DNA of 64,000 nucleotides from positions 124,001 to 188,000 of the forward strand of contig OMXX01000001.1 in assembly GCA_900315105.1 (NCBI GenBank), given 5' to 3'. Made by a program: the position numbers and the translations under genes. Under the pieces are notes generated by a model. That model worked only from the letters and a program-made list of their open reading frames with translations, did no database searches and was not told the DNA's origin. The stretch comes from an uncultured Prevotellaceae bacterium (GTDB lineage Bacteria; Bacteroidota; Bacteroidia; Bacteroidales; Bacteroidaceae). Of this stretch, positions 15,523 through 22,927 are shown piece by piece (position 1 is the stretch's first letter; each line of letters starts with the position of its first letter).

Positions 15523-15833
15523 GACTTTAAGATTTTGTTAAGTTTCTTTATTTCTGTTATTAATGTTTCTTTCTTACCGCCCACGCAGTTTTCCAGAAGC
15601 TTCTGCATGGTTTTGATTTCACCTATTGCCCATTCGATAACTTCTTGCTTAGTATCAAATGGAACAGCTTGAGCTTCCAGGGCTTCTATTGGAATCCACT
15701 TGTTATTGATTATATATCCCTGGTCGCTGTATAGGGTGTTCTTGATTTTTACACCAAGAGTCTCTTCTGCTTCAGATTTCGTGGCTGGAATAGCCTCTAC
15801 TATCTTGTTTACTTTGAACTTTTTATAGCGCAT
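15519..15833 (-). CDS. Small protein, 104 aa
   Basis: Residues 1-60 form a beta-rich domain (FKVNKIVEAIPATKSEAEE, then GYIINNKWIPIEALEAQA) of a type often seen in phage proteins annotated only as hypothetical. The C-terminal 40 residues are a lysine-rich helix. It overlaps the upstream gene by eleven bases. Confidence 0.55.
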   Translation of the reverse strand: MRYKKFKVNKIVEAIPATKSEAEETLGVKIKNTLYSDQGYIINNKWIPIEALEAQAVPFDTKQEVIEWAIGEIKTMQKLLENCVGGKKETLITEIKKLNKILKS

Positions 15834-16404
15834 CTTCTATGTTGAAATAGGGATAGTTTGTTATGTCTCGTATATCAATAAATTCTTTGCAATTTTCAGA
15901 ACCAGCCACATGGTCTTTAGGAAGAATATTGTAGGGGCCAATACCATATTCCTGCTTGTAATCATATCTGAAGCAGTGGTATCTGTCATAGCACATCTTT
16001 CCCTTACAATGTAGGACACCCCTTTTAAGTCTGCATAGATATTTGATGTCTATCCACCAGCCTGTATTGGGAAGAATATCCCGAAAGCGTTCTGGGATAG
16101 TTCCTATTGTCCATATATCATTGGAGAAACGATATGTGCCATCAGGGTGGATTATAAGTCTTTCCTTACCTTCACCGCCCAAGTGCATGCCATATTCTTT
16201 CCGAATATGTGGTAGGCATTTGTAGGCAACACCATCTATGATTTCCAGATCCTCTGGTCTGTTTCCTGATAGTTGTGCCCATTTTGCACATTCCAGACAA
16301 AGGGAATGATCCTTTGCATAGGAACCGAGTTTGGTTTTCTGCAATCCCATTGCCAGGAATTTCCTACCACATATCTGACATTTTATGCCGTTTCTGAATA
16401 ACAT
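15823..16404 (-). CDS. Zinc-ribbon protein, 193 aa
   Basis: The N-terminus carries two CxxC knuckles 27 residues apart (CQICGRK at 9-15 and CLECAKW at 36-42), a treble-clef or zinc-ribbon arrangement. A possible second cluster is CRLKRGVLHCKGKMC in the middle. The rest is not recognised. It lies three bases downstream of the tyrosine recombinase, so it is probably co-transcribed with it. Nucleic-acid binding is likely; a nuclease role is possible but no catalytic motif is visible. Confidence 0.55.
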   Translation of the reverse strand: MLFRNGIKCQICGRKFLAMGLQKTKLGSYAKDHSLCLECAKWAQLSGNRPEDLEIIDGVAYKCLPHIRKEYGMHLGGEGKERLIIHPDGTYRFSNDIWTIGTIPERFRDILPNTGWWIDIKYLCRLKRGVLHCKGKMCYDRYHCFRYDYKQEYGIGPYNILPKDHVAGSENCKEFIDIRDITNYPYFNIEDAL

Positions 16405-16407
16405 ACG

Positions 16408-16989
16408 CTAACCTATGCAGTTGAATATATTGCCAATCTCATCATCACGCAATCCGAGATACACCATAGTTATTTCAGTATTGCTGTGTCTGAATATACG
16501 ACAGAGAAGGATAAGAGCCTCATCAGTTCTCCCCATTTTGTCATAGATATATCTTCCGAGGGTTTTTCTGAATGTATGGGAACTGAAGTTCTGTATCTTC
16601 AGGTCATATTTTTCCTTACATTGCTTCAACCATCTGTTGATATACTGGCGAGATATGGGCTTCCCATATTTATTAAGTGCAATTTCCTTATTGTAGTTTG
16701 GACTGCCAGCTTCATGATATAGGCGGCGTAACCTCTCTTCGGTATTCGGGCCTATGGTGATACGTTTTGTCTTCTTTGTCTTATGCTCTGTGATTACCAG
16801 ATTGCGCTGCCCAAGTAGCTGACACCACCTAATAGTAAGCACATCGTGTATGCGAAGACCGAATGAGAATGAAGCTATACAATAGGCTGCGCCTCGATAG
16901 TCACCATCTCTTTCCAAAGAATCTACCAGTCTGAGATATTCCTCGTATGGCAGATAGTCGCTTGTTGTTACTGATCCTTTCTTGCTCAT
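16408..16989 (-). CDS. int: Short tyrosine recombinase / integrase, 193 aa
   Basis: The catalytic pattern of tyrosine recombinases is complete: Arg46 (SFGLRIHDVL), lysines near 70-75, H138-x-x-R141 (SSHTFRKTLG), His168 (RIFRHSN) and the nucleophile Tyr177 (TMVYLGL). At 193 residues it lacks the N-terminal arm-binding domain and most of the core-binding domain found in full-length integrases. It could integrate the phage, resolve multimers or invert DNA. An AGGAG site and the promoter at 17015-17046 lie upstream. Confidence 0.85.
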   Translation of the reverse strand: MSKKGSVTTSDYLPYEEYLRLVDSLERDGDYRGAAYCIASFSFGLRIHDVLTIRWCQLLGQRNLVITEHKTKKTKRITIGPNTEERLRRLYHEAGSPNYNKEIALNKYGKPISRQYINRWLKQCKEKYDLKIQNFSSHTFRKTLGRYIYDKMGRTDEALILLCRIFRHSNTEITMVYLGLRDDEIGNIFNCIG

Positions 16990-17014
16990 ACTCCTTTAGT
17001 TTTAATTTCGGTTG

Positions 17015-17046
17015 CAAAGATAATATGTTTTTTCTTAACCTCCAAA
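17015..17046 (-). promoter_or_regulatory. Promoter of the recombinase operon
   Basis: On the minus strand: TTTG (17046-17043), 20 bp, TATCTTTG (17022-17015). A close match to the Bacteroidetes consensus, about 25 bp before the recombinase start. Confidence 0.7.
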
Positions 17047-17140
17047 TAATTTGTTGAATAAATAGGTTAAGAAAAGTTAATCAATACATAAAAGCTTCTT
17101 TCTGAATAAATTAAAGTATGTGCGTACATTATACATAATA

Positions 17141-17175
17141 AGAAAAAGCGCAGCTTATTCACATAAACTACGCTT
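17141..17175 (-). terminator. Terminator after dUTPase
   Basis: On the minus strand AAGCGTAG (17175-17168) pairs with CTGCGCTT (17153-17146) with one wobble, followed by TTTTTC. It ends the operon 18949-17206. Confidence 0.65.
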
Positions 17176-17205
17176 CACAATGAAGAAAAATGTACTTGCT
17201 GTATA

Positions 17206-17649
17206 TTACTTTGTGCCAGAATGTCCGAAGCCACCCCCACCACGCTCTGTATCATCCAGAGACTCGACCAAGCTCCATTGAATTTGCTCGTGACGTGCAA
17301 TAATCATCTGAGCTATGCGTTCTCCAGGTTTGATTTCAAATGCCTGGTCTGAGAGGTTGATGAGTAGTACCATTACTTCCCCACGATAGTCAGCATCCAC
17401 CGTACCTGGAGAGTTGAGTACGGTGATACCATGCTTCAGAGCAAGACCACTACGAGGACGTATTTGTGCCTCGAAACCTACTGGGAGAGCTATATGGAGG
17501 CCTGTTGGTACAAGCTTGCGTTCCATAGGGAACAAAATGATAGGACTTTCAATGTTAGCGCGGAGATCCATACCAGCGCTCTGAGGTGTTGCGTACATTG
17601 GCAATTCCTGATTGCCATTGTTTACTACTTTTACTAATGTTGTACTCAT
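17206..17649 (-). CDS. dut: Deoxyuridine 5'-triphosphate nucleotidohydrolase (dUTPase), 147 aa
   Basis: The enzyme hydrolyses dUTP to dUMP and pyrophosphate, keeping uracil out of DNA and supplying dUMP for dTTP. All five trimeric dUTPase motifs are present in order: [37 protein letters not shown] and the C-terminal Gly-rich [11 protein letters not shown]. The length is normal for the family. It is the last gene of its operon and starts with a four-base overlap on the previous gene. Confidence 0.95.
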   Translation of the reverse strand: MSTTLVKVVNNGNQELPMYATPQSAGMDLRANIESPIILFPMERKLVPTGLHIALPVGFEAQIRPRSGLALKHGITVLNSPGTVDADYRGEVMVLLINLSDQAFEIKPGERIAQMIIARHEQIQWSLVESLDDTERGGGGFGHSGTK

Positions 17650-17978
17650 CTTTTGTATTTACTTTCTAAAATTATTTCATTCTTTTTCATATTTCTTGTG
17701 GCATAGATACGTCTGTCAATCCCCTGTTCTCTGTCAAAGTCAAGCAAGGTCAGAGTTCCCAGGTCATCACAATCCATGATGTATTCCTTGGTATCCACTT
17801 CACGCCAATACATACCCTTTGCCGCTATAATCTTGCCGCTACACGCCTTAGCAATCATCTGATGAGAAACACCAGTTGTCTTTGCTGCCGTATAGTAGGA
17901 GCTGAACATTCCCACCAATTTAAGATTTGAGTCAAAGACTATAACGCTTTTGATATGGTCATTCTTCTTTTTGCTCAT
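17646..17978 (-). CDS. NUMOD1-like helix-turn-helix protein, 110 aa
   Basis: Residues 10-60 have the pattern of the NUMOD1 DNA-binding repeat usually attached to homing endonucleases: a short beta segment ([16 protein letters not shown]), a helix-turn-helix ([21 protein letters not shown]) and a closing strand (GMYWREV). No nuclease domain is attached. It may be a free DNA-binding protein or a remnant of a homing endonuclease. It sits between dut and the gene at 17959-18423 with short overlaps. Confidence 0.55.
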   Translation of the reverse strand: MSKKKNDHIKSVIVFDSNLKLVGMFSSYYTAAKTTGVSHQMIAKACSGKIIAAKGMYWREVDTKEYIMDCDDLGTLTLLDFDREQGIDRRIYATRNMKKNEIILESKYKR

Positions 17979-18423
17979 GACGAGATTTGATTATTTCCTG
18001 AAGAGCCTCATCTGGTAGTTGAAGCGATGCCATTTGCATAACAAAGCCTTCACTAAACGCTATACCATTGGTAAGGCAAGTGATTACCATGTTGTTGAAA
18101 TAGAAGCATGTTTCAGGGTTTACATACTGAATGAATATCAATGCCAACGAAACATCTATCAGTAGATGCTTGTCTGTATTTACATAGAATAGTTCAGAGC
18201 TTTTCTTTTCTGTATTCTTGCAAATAGCATCAATATATCTATAACACTGAGTGTAGAACGCTGAGTATGGTGGTAGTTCTGCATCGACAGCTTCACAATA
18301 TACCGTAGCATCGAAGACTATCTTTTCAGGATTGATATTCCCGACAAAAATATCTGGGATGTCAGGAAATATATTCTCCTGACATTCCACTATTTTTGTA
18401 AGTTGATTAAGCTTAGGCTTCAT
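17959..18423 (-). CDS. Unrecognised protein, 154 aa
   Basis: A soluble protein, mixed helical and beta, with several cysteines (ECQENIF, VTCLTNGIAFSEG). The middle (LLIDVSLALIFIQYVNPET) is hydrophobic. It overlaps both neighbours, so it belongs to the operon 18949-17206. Function unknown. Confidence 0.55.
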   Translation of the reverse strand: MKPKLNQLTKIVECQENIFPDIPDIFVGNINPEKIVFDATVYCEAVDAELPPYSAFYTQCYRYIDAICKNTEKKSSELFYVNTDKHLLIDVSLALIFIQYVNPETCFYFNNMVITCLTNGIAFSEGFVMQMASLQLPDEALQEIIKSRHEQKEE

Positions 18424-18949
18424 ATCGTTCTACTATTGATGTATAAGACTCAGGGAACAGATAGATATTTTCTGCTGGATCAAGCTTAGAATCTACAATG
18501 ACAAAATCAGTCATAGAACGTCTAAGATAGTTTCTTAGGGTAACAATGGCTGAATTGATAGACTCTTCAGCAACAACAAATGCCTGAGAGGTGTACTTTT
18601 CCTTGCCAGTCTTCTCATCAATGTGTACGAACTTAACTTTGATAACAAAGAAACCATCGTTGTCCTTACTGAAATAGCACTCTACTCTTCCTTCCAGATC
18701 GTTCCCATACGTATCTTCGCATGTAACCTTGTTATCTATGAAATCCTTGACCTTGTACTTTGTCTTGATGATTTCATACTCAGGTAATCCAAACTGGCCC
18801 CATCCATTCTGTTCTACGATAGCATAGACAAGTTTTTCTGCATCTGTGTAGGTTTCACACTCAGCAAAGGCCTCAGTCTTGGCCTTCTTTACCTCGCCAT
18901 TATCATTCTGATATTTGTAGGCGAACTTCAATCTAAAAATTGTACTCAT
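18413..18949 (-). CDS. Unrecognised protein, 178 aa
   Basis: The sequence contains an internal repeat. Residues 5-65 (RLKFAYKYQNDNGEVKKAKTEAF, A-E-x-x-x-A, VYAIVEQNG) and residues 85-150 (VIKVKFVHIDEKTGKEKYTSQAF, A-E-x-S-I-x-x-A) have the same strand-strand-helix pattern, so the protein is probably two copies of one small domain. It is the first gene of the dut operon. Role unknown. Confidence 0.6.
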   Translation of the reverse strand: MSTIFRLKFAYKYQNDNGEVKKAKTEAFAECETYTDAEKLVYAIVEQNGWGQFGLPEYEIIKTKYKVKDFIDNKVTCEDTYGNDLEGRVECYFSKDNDGFFVIKVKFVHIDEKTGKEKYTSQAFVVAEESINSAIVTLRNYLRRSMTDFVIVDSKLDPAENIYLFPESYTSIVERYEA

Positions 18950-19148
18950 ATTAAATAATTTGTTTTGCTGTTTTAAGGATAATAGGGTTTATGCACATCA
19001 TCTTGACTGTTAAAGAAAAGTTAAAATCTATAATTGTCTTATATACAGGTGTTTATATTTGAAGAAAAATTTCATGTAATAGGTGAAATATCTTTTAAGA
19101 TTGGAATTATATAAGTTGGTGCTGGATGGATGTAAAAAGAAATAAGAC

Positions 19149-19163
19149 CTATTATTAAGAAAA
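19149..19163 (+). promoter_or_regulatory. CTATTATTAAGAAAA motif before the head operon
   Basis: An exact CTATTATTAAGAAAA copy ends 10 nt before the portal start codon. It is the only promoter-like signal in this gap on the plus strand, at the head of the structural genes. Confidence 0.65.
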
Positions 19164-19173
19164 TTACATAGTA

Positions 19174-20442
19174 ATGAAAAAGAGAAATTCAGTAGAATCG
19201 GGAGGTCAGTACTTTACAAGCAATGACCTTGTATCATACTACAACGAGACCAAGAAGACCATTCAGGACTACGTTGATGAAATAAGAAGGCATTGTGGAT
19301 ACAAGACAGTCGTATCTCAAACTGCCGATGGAACTATCCTTGATGATCGAGGAAGACTGATGGATCTTTATGATTCATGTCTCATGCAGGATGCACATCT
19401 CAGGTCTTGTATGGAAACATTGTATTCATACATTACTGGTGAAAGATATGCTCTCGGCACTATTGACGAAAGGGGTGAATTTGTCATTGATGTTGAAGAA
19501 ACAAAGAAAGTACAGACACTTGATTTTGAGAAATTCATAATCGGTATTCAGGATGCTACGGCATACGGATATACATTGTTCGATATTTCCTCAAAAAGAA
19601 ACCCCGCTACTGGACTTCCAGATTATATAGGTACGGTTGAGCGCCGTAATGTTCTTCCAAGTCAGAGACGAGTAGTCAAGACACAGGGACAATGGATGCC
19701 TGGTTGGGATCTTGATAGTGAGAGATATAAACACAACTATATCCTTATTGATACTTGTGGACTCGGTATGTTTGCCACCAGTACACCTCTTGTATTGGCT
19801 AAGAAATATACCGTTTCAAACTGGGTAAATTTCAGCCATACATACGGACAGCCTATCATTCATGGCAAGACAACCGCAACCGATAATGAGAGTAGAAAGA
19901 GATTGGCGCAGAGTATTGTAAATGCAGCCCAGAATAAGGTTGTTGTTACTGGTACTGATGATGCTATTGACATCAAGACATTTACAATGTCAAACTCTGA
20001 GAAAATATTCCAGAGCCTTATTGAGAATTATGCTAATGCCGAGATTTCAAACCTTATTCTTGGCTCTGAGTCTATGGCTGGCGCTACCCAGTCTTATGTG
20101 GGATCAACTAAGGCGCATGAGGATATTCTTAGGAGTAGAGTACGTAGGTATCGCCGTTTTATTGAGCAGACTATCAATGAAAGAATACTTCCAGAATTGG
20201 TTTACTGGGGTTTCATCAAGCCTGGCCTTGTATTCAAGTATTCTAAGCAGCTTGATATGTCTGTTGAGGCAAAAACCGAGGTATTCAAAATGCTTACCGC
20301 AGCTTATGATGTGCCAAAGGAAACTATCAGAAATGAGTTTGGCGTTGAGGTAGGAGAGCAGATGAACCATAAGCAGCAGTTGGTAAGTAAAACCACTGGT
20401 AACGCAAATGCAAGGGTAAATTTTCTGAGGGGAAAGCAATAG
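19174..20442 (+). CDS. Portal protein, Mu gp29-like (DUF935 type), 422 aa
   Basis: The portal forms the dodecameric ring through which DNA enters and leaves the head. The sequence has the DUF935/Mu gp29 pattern: AHLRSCMETLYSYITG near residue 75, a central beta region, the W-x-x-F-x-x-x-Y-G-x-P-I-x-x-G block (WVNFSHTYGQPIIHGK, about 220-235), GSESMAGATQSYVGS (about 285-300) and a helical C-terminus. It is shorter than Mu gp29 (about 510 aa). Its last codons carry the slippery sequence GGGAAAG, which may join it to the next gene by a -1 shift. Confidence 0.85.
   Translation: MKKRNSVESGGQYFTSNDLVSYYNETKKTIQDYVDEIRRHCGYKTVVSQTADGTILDDRGRLMDLYDSCLMQDAHLRSCMETLYSYITGERYALGTIDERGEFVIDVEETKKVQTLDFEKFIIGIQDATAYGYTLFDISSKRNPATGLPDYIGTVERRNVLPSQRRVVKTQGQWMPGWDLDSERYKHNYILIDTCGLGMFATSTPLVLAKKYTVSNWVNFSHTYGQPIIHGKTTATDNESRKRLAQSIVNAAQNKVVVTGTDDAIDIKTFTMSNSEKIFQSLIENYANAEISNLILGSESMAGATQSYVGSTKAHEDILRSRVRRYRRFIEQTINERILPELVYWGFIKPGLVFKYSKQLDMSVEAKTEVFKMLTAAYDVPKETIRNEFGVEVGEQMNHKQQLVSKTTGNANARVNFLRGKQ
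20430..20436 (+). other. Lambda-type slippery heptamer GGGAAAG, candidate -1 frameshift site
   Basis: In the portal frame the codons read AGG-GGA-AAG-CAA-TAG, so G-GGA-AAG is in exactly the register of a -1 site and is the same heptamer used in lambda genes G/T. The portal stop follows one codon later. In the -1 frame the reading continues (A-I-G-G-T-V-F-P-D-I-K) straight into the F-like gene, which has no upstream ATG. GCGG/CCGC downstream (20443-20474) could form a stimulatory stem. Confidence 0.6.
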
Positions 20443-20474
20443 GCGGTACTGTTTTCCCAGACATAAAAGCCGCA

Positions 20475-21326
20475 TTGTCCGAAGATGAGGATGAGGAGAA
20501 TAAGAAGAAAATGCTTGATCTTTTTATTGCCCTTATCAGATCTATGGGCAATGCAGATTCCCGCGAGGAAGCCCTGTATCAATTAGCTGAATTGCGTACT
20601 GAGATTGCTGTGAATAGAGCTTTTGATGGATTTAATATTGAACCTGAAGATGCTCTTAGCTTGATACGTGAAATGGATGTTACCAAGCTTTCAGAAGAAG
20701 ATATTGAAAAGCGTAATGTTCTTATTGCGGCTATCAGTAATCTTATTGAATTTGCAACTTGTGAGGAATATCATCTTTATAAAGATGTAGAAGAGCAAGG
20801 CAAGGATTATACCGATGAGGACTGGATAGATGAAAATCTTGACGATCCTCTTTCGCCATTCCTCAATATTAACCATAAGTACAACGAGGTATATGCCGAT
20901 GTGGAGGATTCTGATATAGAATACTCTATGGCTATGGCTTGGCTATGGGTAGTTGAGTGGGATAAGCATACTACTCTTACCTATATGACACAGAATGATG
21001 ATCGTGTACGTCCCTGGCACTATGCGCTTCAGGGGTTTACGGCAAGGAGAGACGAGTTCCCAGAATGGATGATACCACCTATTGAATGGGCTTGTCGTTG
21101 CTATCTTGTTGCTGAAACTGGAGTAAGTGCGAAGCTTGATCTTAATGTGATGGCAAAACAAAAGACACCTAAGAAACCAAAGGAACTTGATGGTATTTTT
21201 AAGGAGTCTGTTTGTAAGTGTGGGCGTATTTTCTCTGATGAGCATCCTTATTTTCAGATTGATGATAAGGATGAAGATATGCTGAAGGGGTTTGTTGAAC
21301 GTTTAAGGCAGAAGTATTATGGCTAA
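20475..21326 (+). CDS. Mu gpF-like head morphogenesis protein, 283 aa
   Basis: Proteins of this family are minor head proteins that act with the portal. The conserved C-terminal block is visible at residues 165-215: TYMTQNDDRVRPWHYALQG, then EFPEWMIPPIEWACRCYL. The N-terminal 30 residues are acidic and lysine-rich. No ATG is available at the 5' end; the given start is a TTG, the first in-frame ATG is at 20511, and the frame is open back to 20403. Production as a -1 frameshift fusion with the portal is therefore a real alternative. Confidence 0.75.
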   Translation: MSEDEDEENKKKMLDLFIALIRSMGNADSREEALYQLAELRTEIAVNRAFDGFNIEPEDALSLIREMDVTKLSEEDIEKRNVLIAAISNLIEFATCEEYHLYKDVEEQGKDYTDEDWIDENLDDPLSPFLNINHKYNEVYADVEDSDIEYSMAMAWLWVVEWDKHTTLTYMTQNDDRVRPWHYALQGFTARRDEFPEWMIPPIEWACRCYLVAETGVSAKLDLNVMAKQKTPKKPKELDGIFKESVCKCGRIFSDEHPYFQIDDKDEDMLKGFVERLRQKYYG

Positions 21327-22134
21327 GAAAATATTAGGATTTAGAAGTTCTGGCCCTAATAAAAGCCCATATCTCGGATTCTTTTCTCAGAGTAAAAACG
21401 CTATTATTAGGAGTGCTTCTTATGGGATTCATCATCCTGTTGGTAATCTGAAAATTTCAAATCAGCTTAAAGATTTTAATAGGGGTAAGCTGAGAGATGT
21501 GGGTTATATTCCTGAAAAAGGCCCAGGTAAGGGGCTTACTCAAATTAAGGGTGATCAGTTTGCGCAACATCTTAATATACTTTCTAATCAATTTGATATT
21601 GCTACTTGGATGTTTATTCAAGCTTTAGGTTCCCACATGCTTCAATGGTTTCAAAGTAGCTTTAAGAATAAGGGGCTTACTACTGATAGATGGAAAGCGT
21701 TGTCTGATACAACAAGAAGAAAAAGAGTAAAACTCGGATTTAGTGCAATTGATACACTTGTTAGGACTGGAAGGTTAAGAGATTCATTGGAAATGTATCC
21801 GCTTCCAGGAGGAAAAAGTGTAAAAATATTAACCAAACCAAATGCGTTTAGAGGTGCATATCCTGAATTTATAGGATCTCATAGACGTAAAACAATATAT
21901 AATGGTAATGTTGGTAGATCTGGATTCTCAGTAAATGGTAGGCAATTATGGGGGCGTTTAGGAAGAATATATGCTGGATGTCACCTTAATAAGGATAATG
22001 AGCGAATGTATCGACCATTTATGACCGAGGATATTAGAGGTAATGAAAAAAAGAAGATAATAATCCTTATGGATGATATTCTCTTCTATGGTGTGTTTAA
22101 CAGGGTAATGGGATTCTCAATATATAAAGGTTAG
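21319..22134 (+). CDS. Mu gpG-like virion morphogenesis protein, 271 aa
   Basis: The central part (residues 75-200) has the Phage_tail_S/Mu gpG pattern: a helix with LGSHMLQWFQSSFKNKG, then W-x-x-L-S-D-x-T-x-x-x-K (RWKALSDTTRRKR), VRTGRLRDSLEMYPLPGG, and a late Phe-Arg-Pro-like segment (RMYRPFM). In Mu this protein acts in tail completion and head-tail joining. The N-terminal 60 residues are an extra region. It overlaps the F-like gene by eight bases. Confidence 0.7.
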   Translation: MAKKILGFRSSGPNKSPYLGFFSQSKNAIIRSASYGIHHPVGNLKISNQLKDFNRGKLRDVGYIPEKGPGKGLTQIKGDQFAQHLNILSNQFDIATWMFIQALGSHMLQWFQSSFKNKGLTTDRWKALSDTTRRKRVKLGFSAIDTLVRTGRLRDSLEMYPLPGGKSVKILTKPNAFRGAYPEFIGSHRRKTIYNGNVGRSGFSVNGRQLWGRLGRIYAGCHLNKDNERMYRPFMTEDIRGNEKKKIIILMDDILFYGVFNRVMGFSIYKG

Positions 22135-22136
22135 AT

Positions 22137-22892
22137 ATGATAGTTGATAAGAAAAGCAAAAATGTGATTAGTAACAATCAGGCTAATTCACAGCACATAG
22201 AGCCATTGGGAACTGGTGACAATCTGCCACCAGAAATGCCTTATAATGGTATAATTGAGGTATTTAAGGCTATCAAGACTATCTTGAAAGAGACAAGATG
22301 GTATTATAATGATCCTAATAGTGATTTTATATTTAAGACCGTCCAACACAATACTGGTCAGTATGAATATGAAATTACTGGCCACATGAACACTATGGCC
22401 GAAATAGCGTACCCAGCCGCATTTATCAGCTTTATTAATATGAGGTGGATAAATGGTCAGAATACGGTTAATGAGGGTTCTGCCGAGTTACGTATCCAGT
22501 ATGTTATGAACACATTGAATAATCATGATGACGATAAGGATACTGAACTTTATTATGTAGGACAGCGTATTATTCAGACAATACAGGAAAGAAGAGGAGA
22601 GTTCCCATGTCTTCAGAAAGAATGTAAGTTGACATTCATGGATACCGCCACTTATATGCACAATGGACTTCAGGCTTGCTGGCTTACTTATTCTATCAAG
22701 TTTACCGAGGTTAGTGTGTGGGCTGAACGCAATAGGATTAGTAGGTTTATCATCACACCACCATTTACTAACCATTCAGACCAGAAAGATCCTGAATTGC
22801 AGAATCCGATGCACCATAGCGATGCTCATCATCCACGTGCCTATGATGAAGCTACGCATTTTGATAATTTGGAGGATAAATTCAAATCATAA
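22137..22892 (+). CDS. Probable tail terminator / neck protein, 251 aa
   Basis: Its position between the gpG-like protein and the protease, and the alternating strand pattern (FKTVQHNTGQYEYEITGHM, LTYSIKFTEVSVWAE) suggest a neck or tail-terminator protein. No family motif is decisive. The C-terminal 35 residues are His/Asp-rich (HHSDAHHPRAYDEATHF), which could bind metal or be disordered. Function is inferred from gene order. Confidence 0.5.
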   Translation: MIVDKKSKNVISNNQANSQHIEPLGTGDNLPPEMPYNGIIEVFKAIKTILKETRWYYNDPNSDFIFKTVQHNTGQYEYEITGHMNTMAEIAYPAAFISFINMRWINGQNTVNEGSAELRIQYVMNTLNNHDDDKDTELYYVGQRIIQTIQERRGEFPCLQKECKLTFMDTATYMHNGLQACWLTYSIKFTEVSVWAERNRISRFIITPPFTNHSDQKDPELQNPMHHSDAHHPRAYDEATHFDNLEDKFKS

Positions 22893-22904
22893 GTAATTGT
22901 GTTA

Positions 22905-22920
22905 CTATTAATTATAAACA
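22905..22920 (+). promoter_or_regulatory. CTATTAATTATAAACA, variant of the recurrent motif
   Basis: This lies 7 nt before the protease start at 22928 and differs from the consensus in the middle. It is placed as other copies are, in the first real gap after the portal operon. Confidence 0.4.
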
Positions 22921-22927
22921 AATCAAT

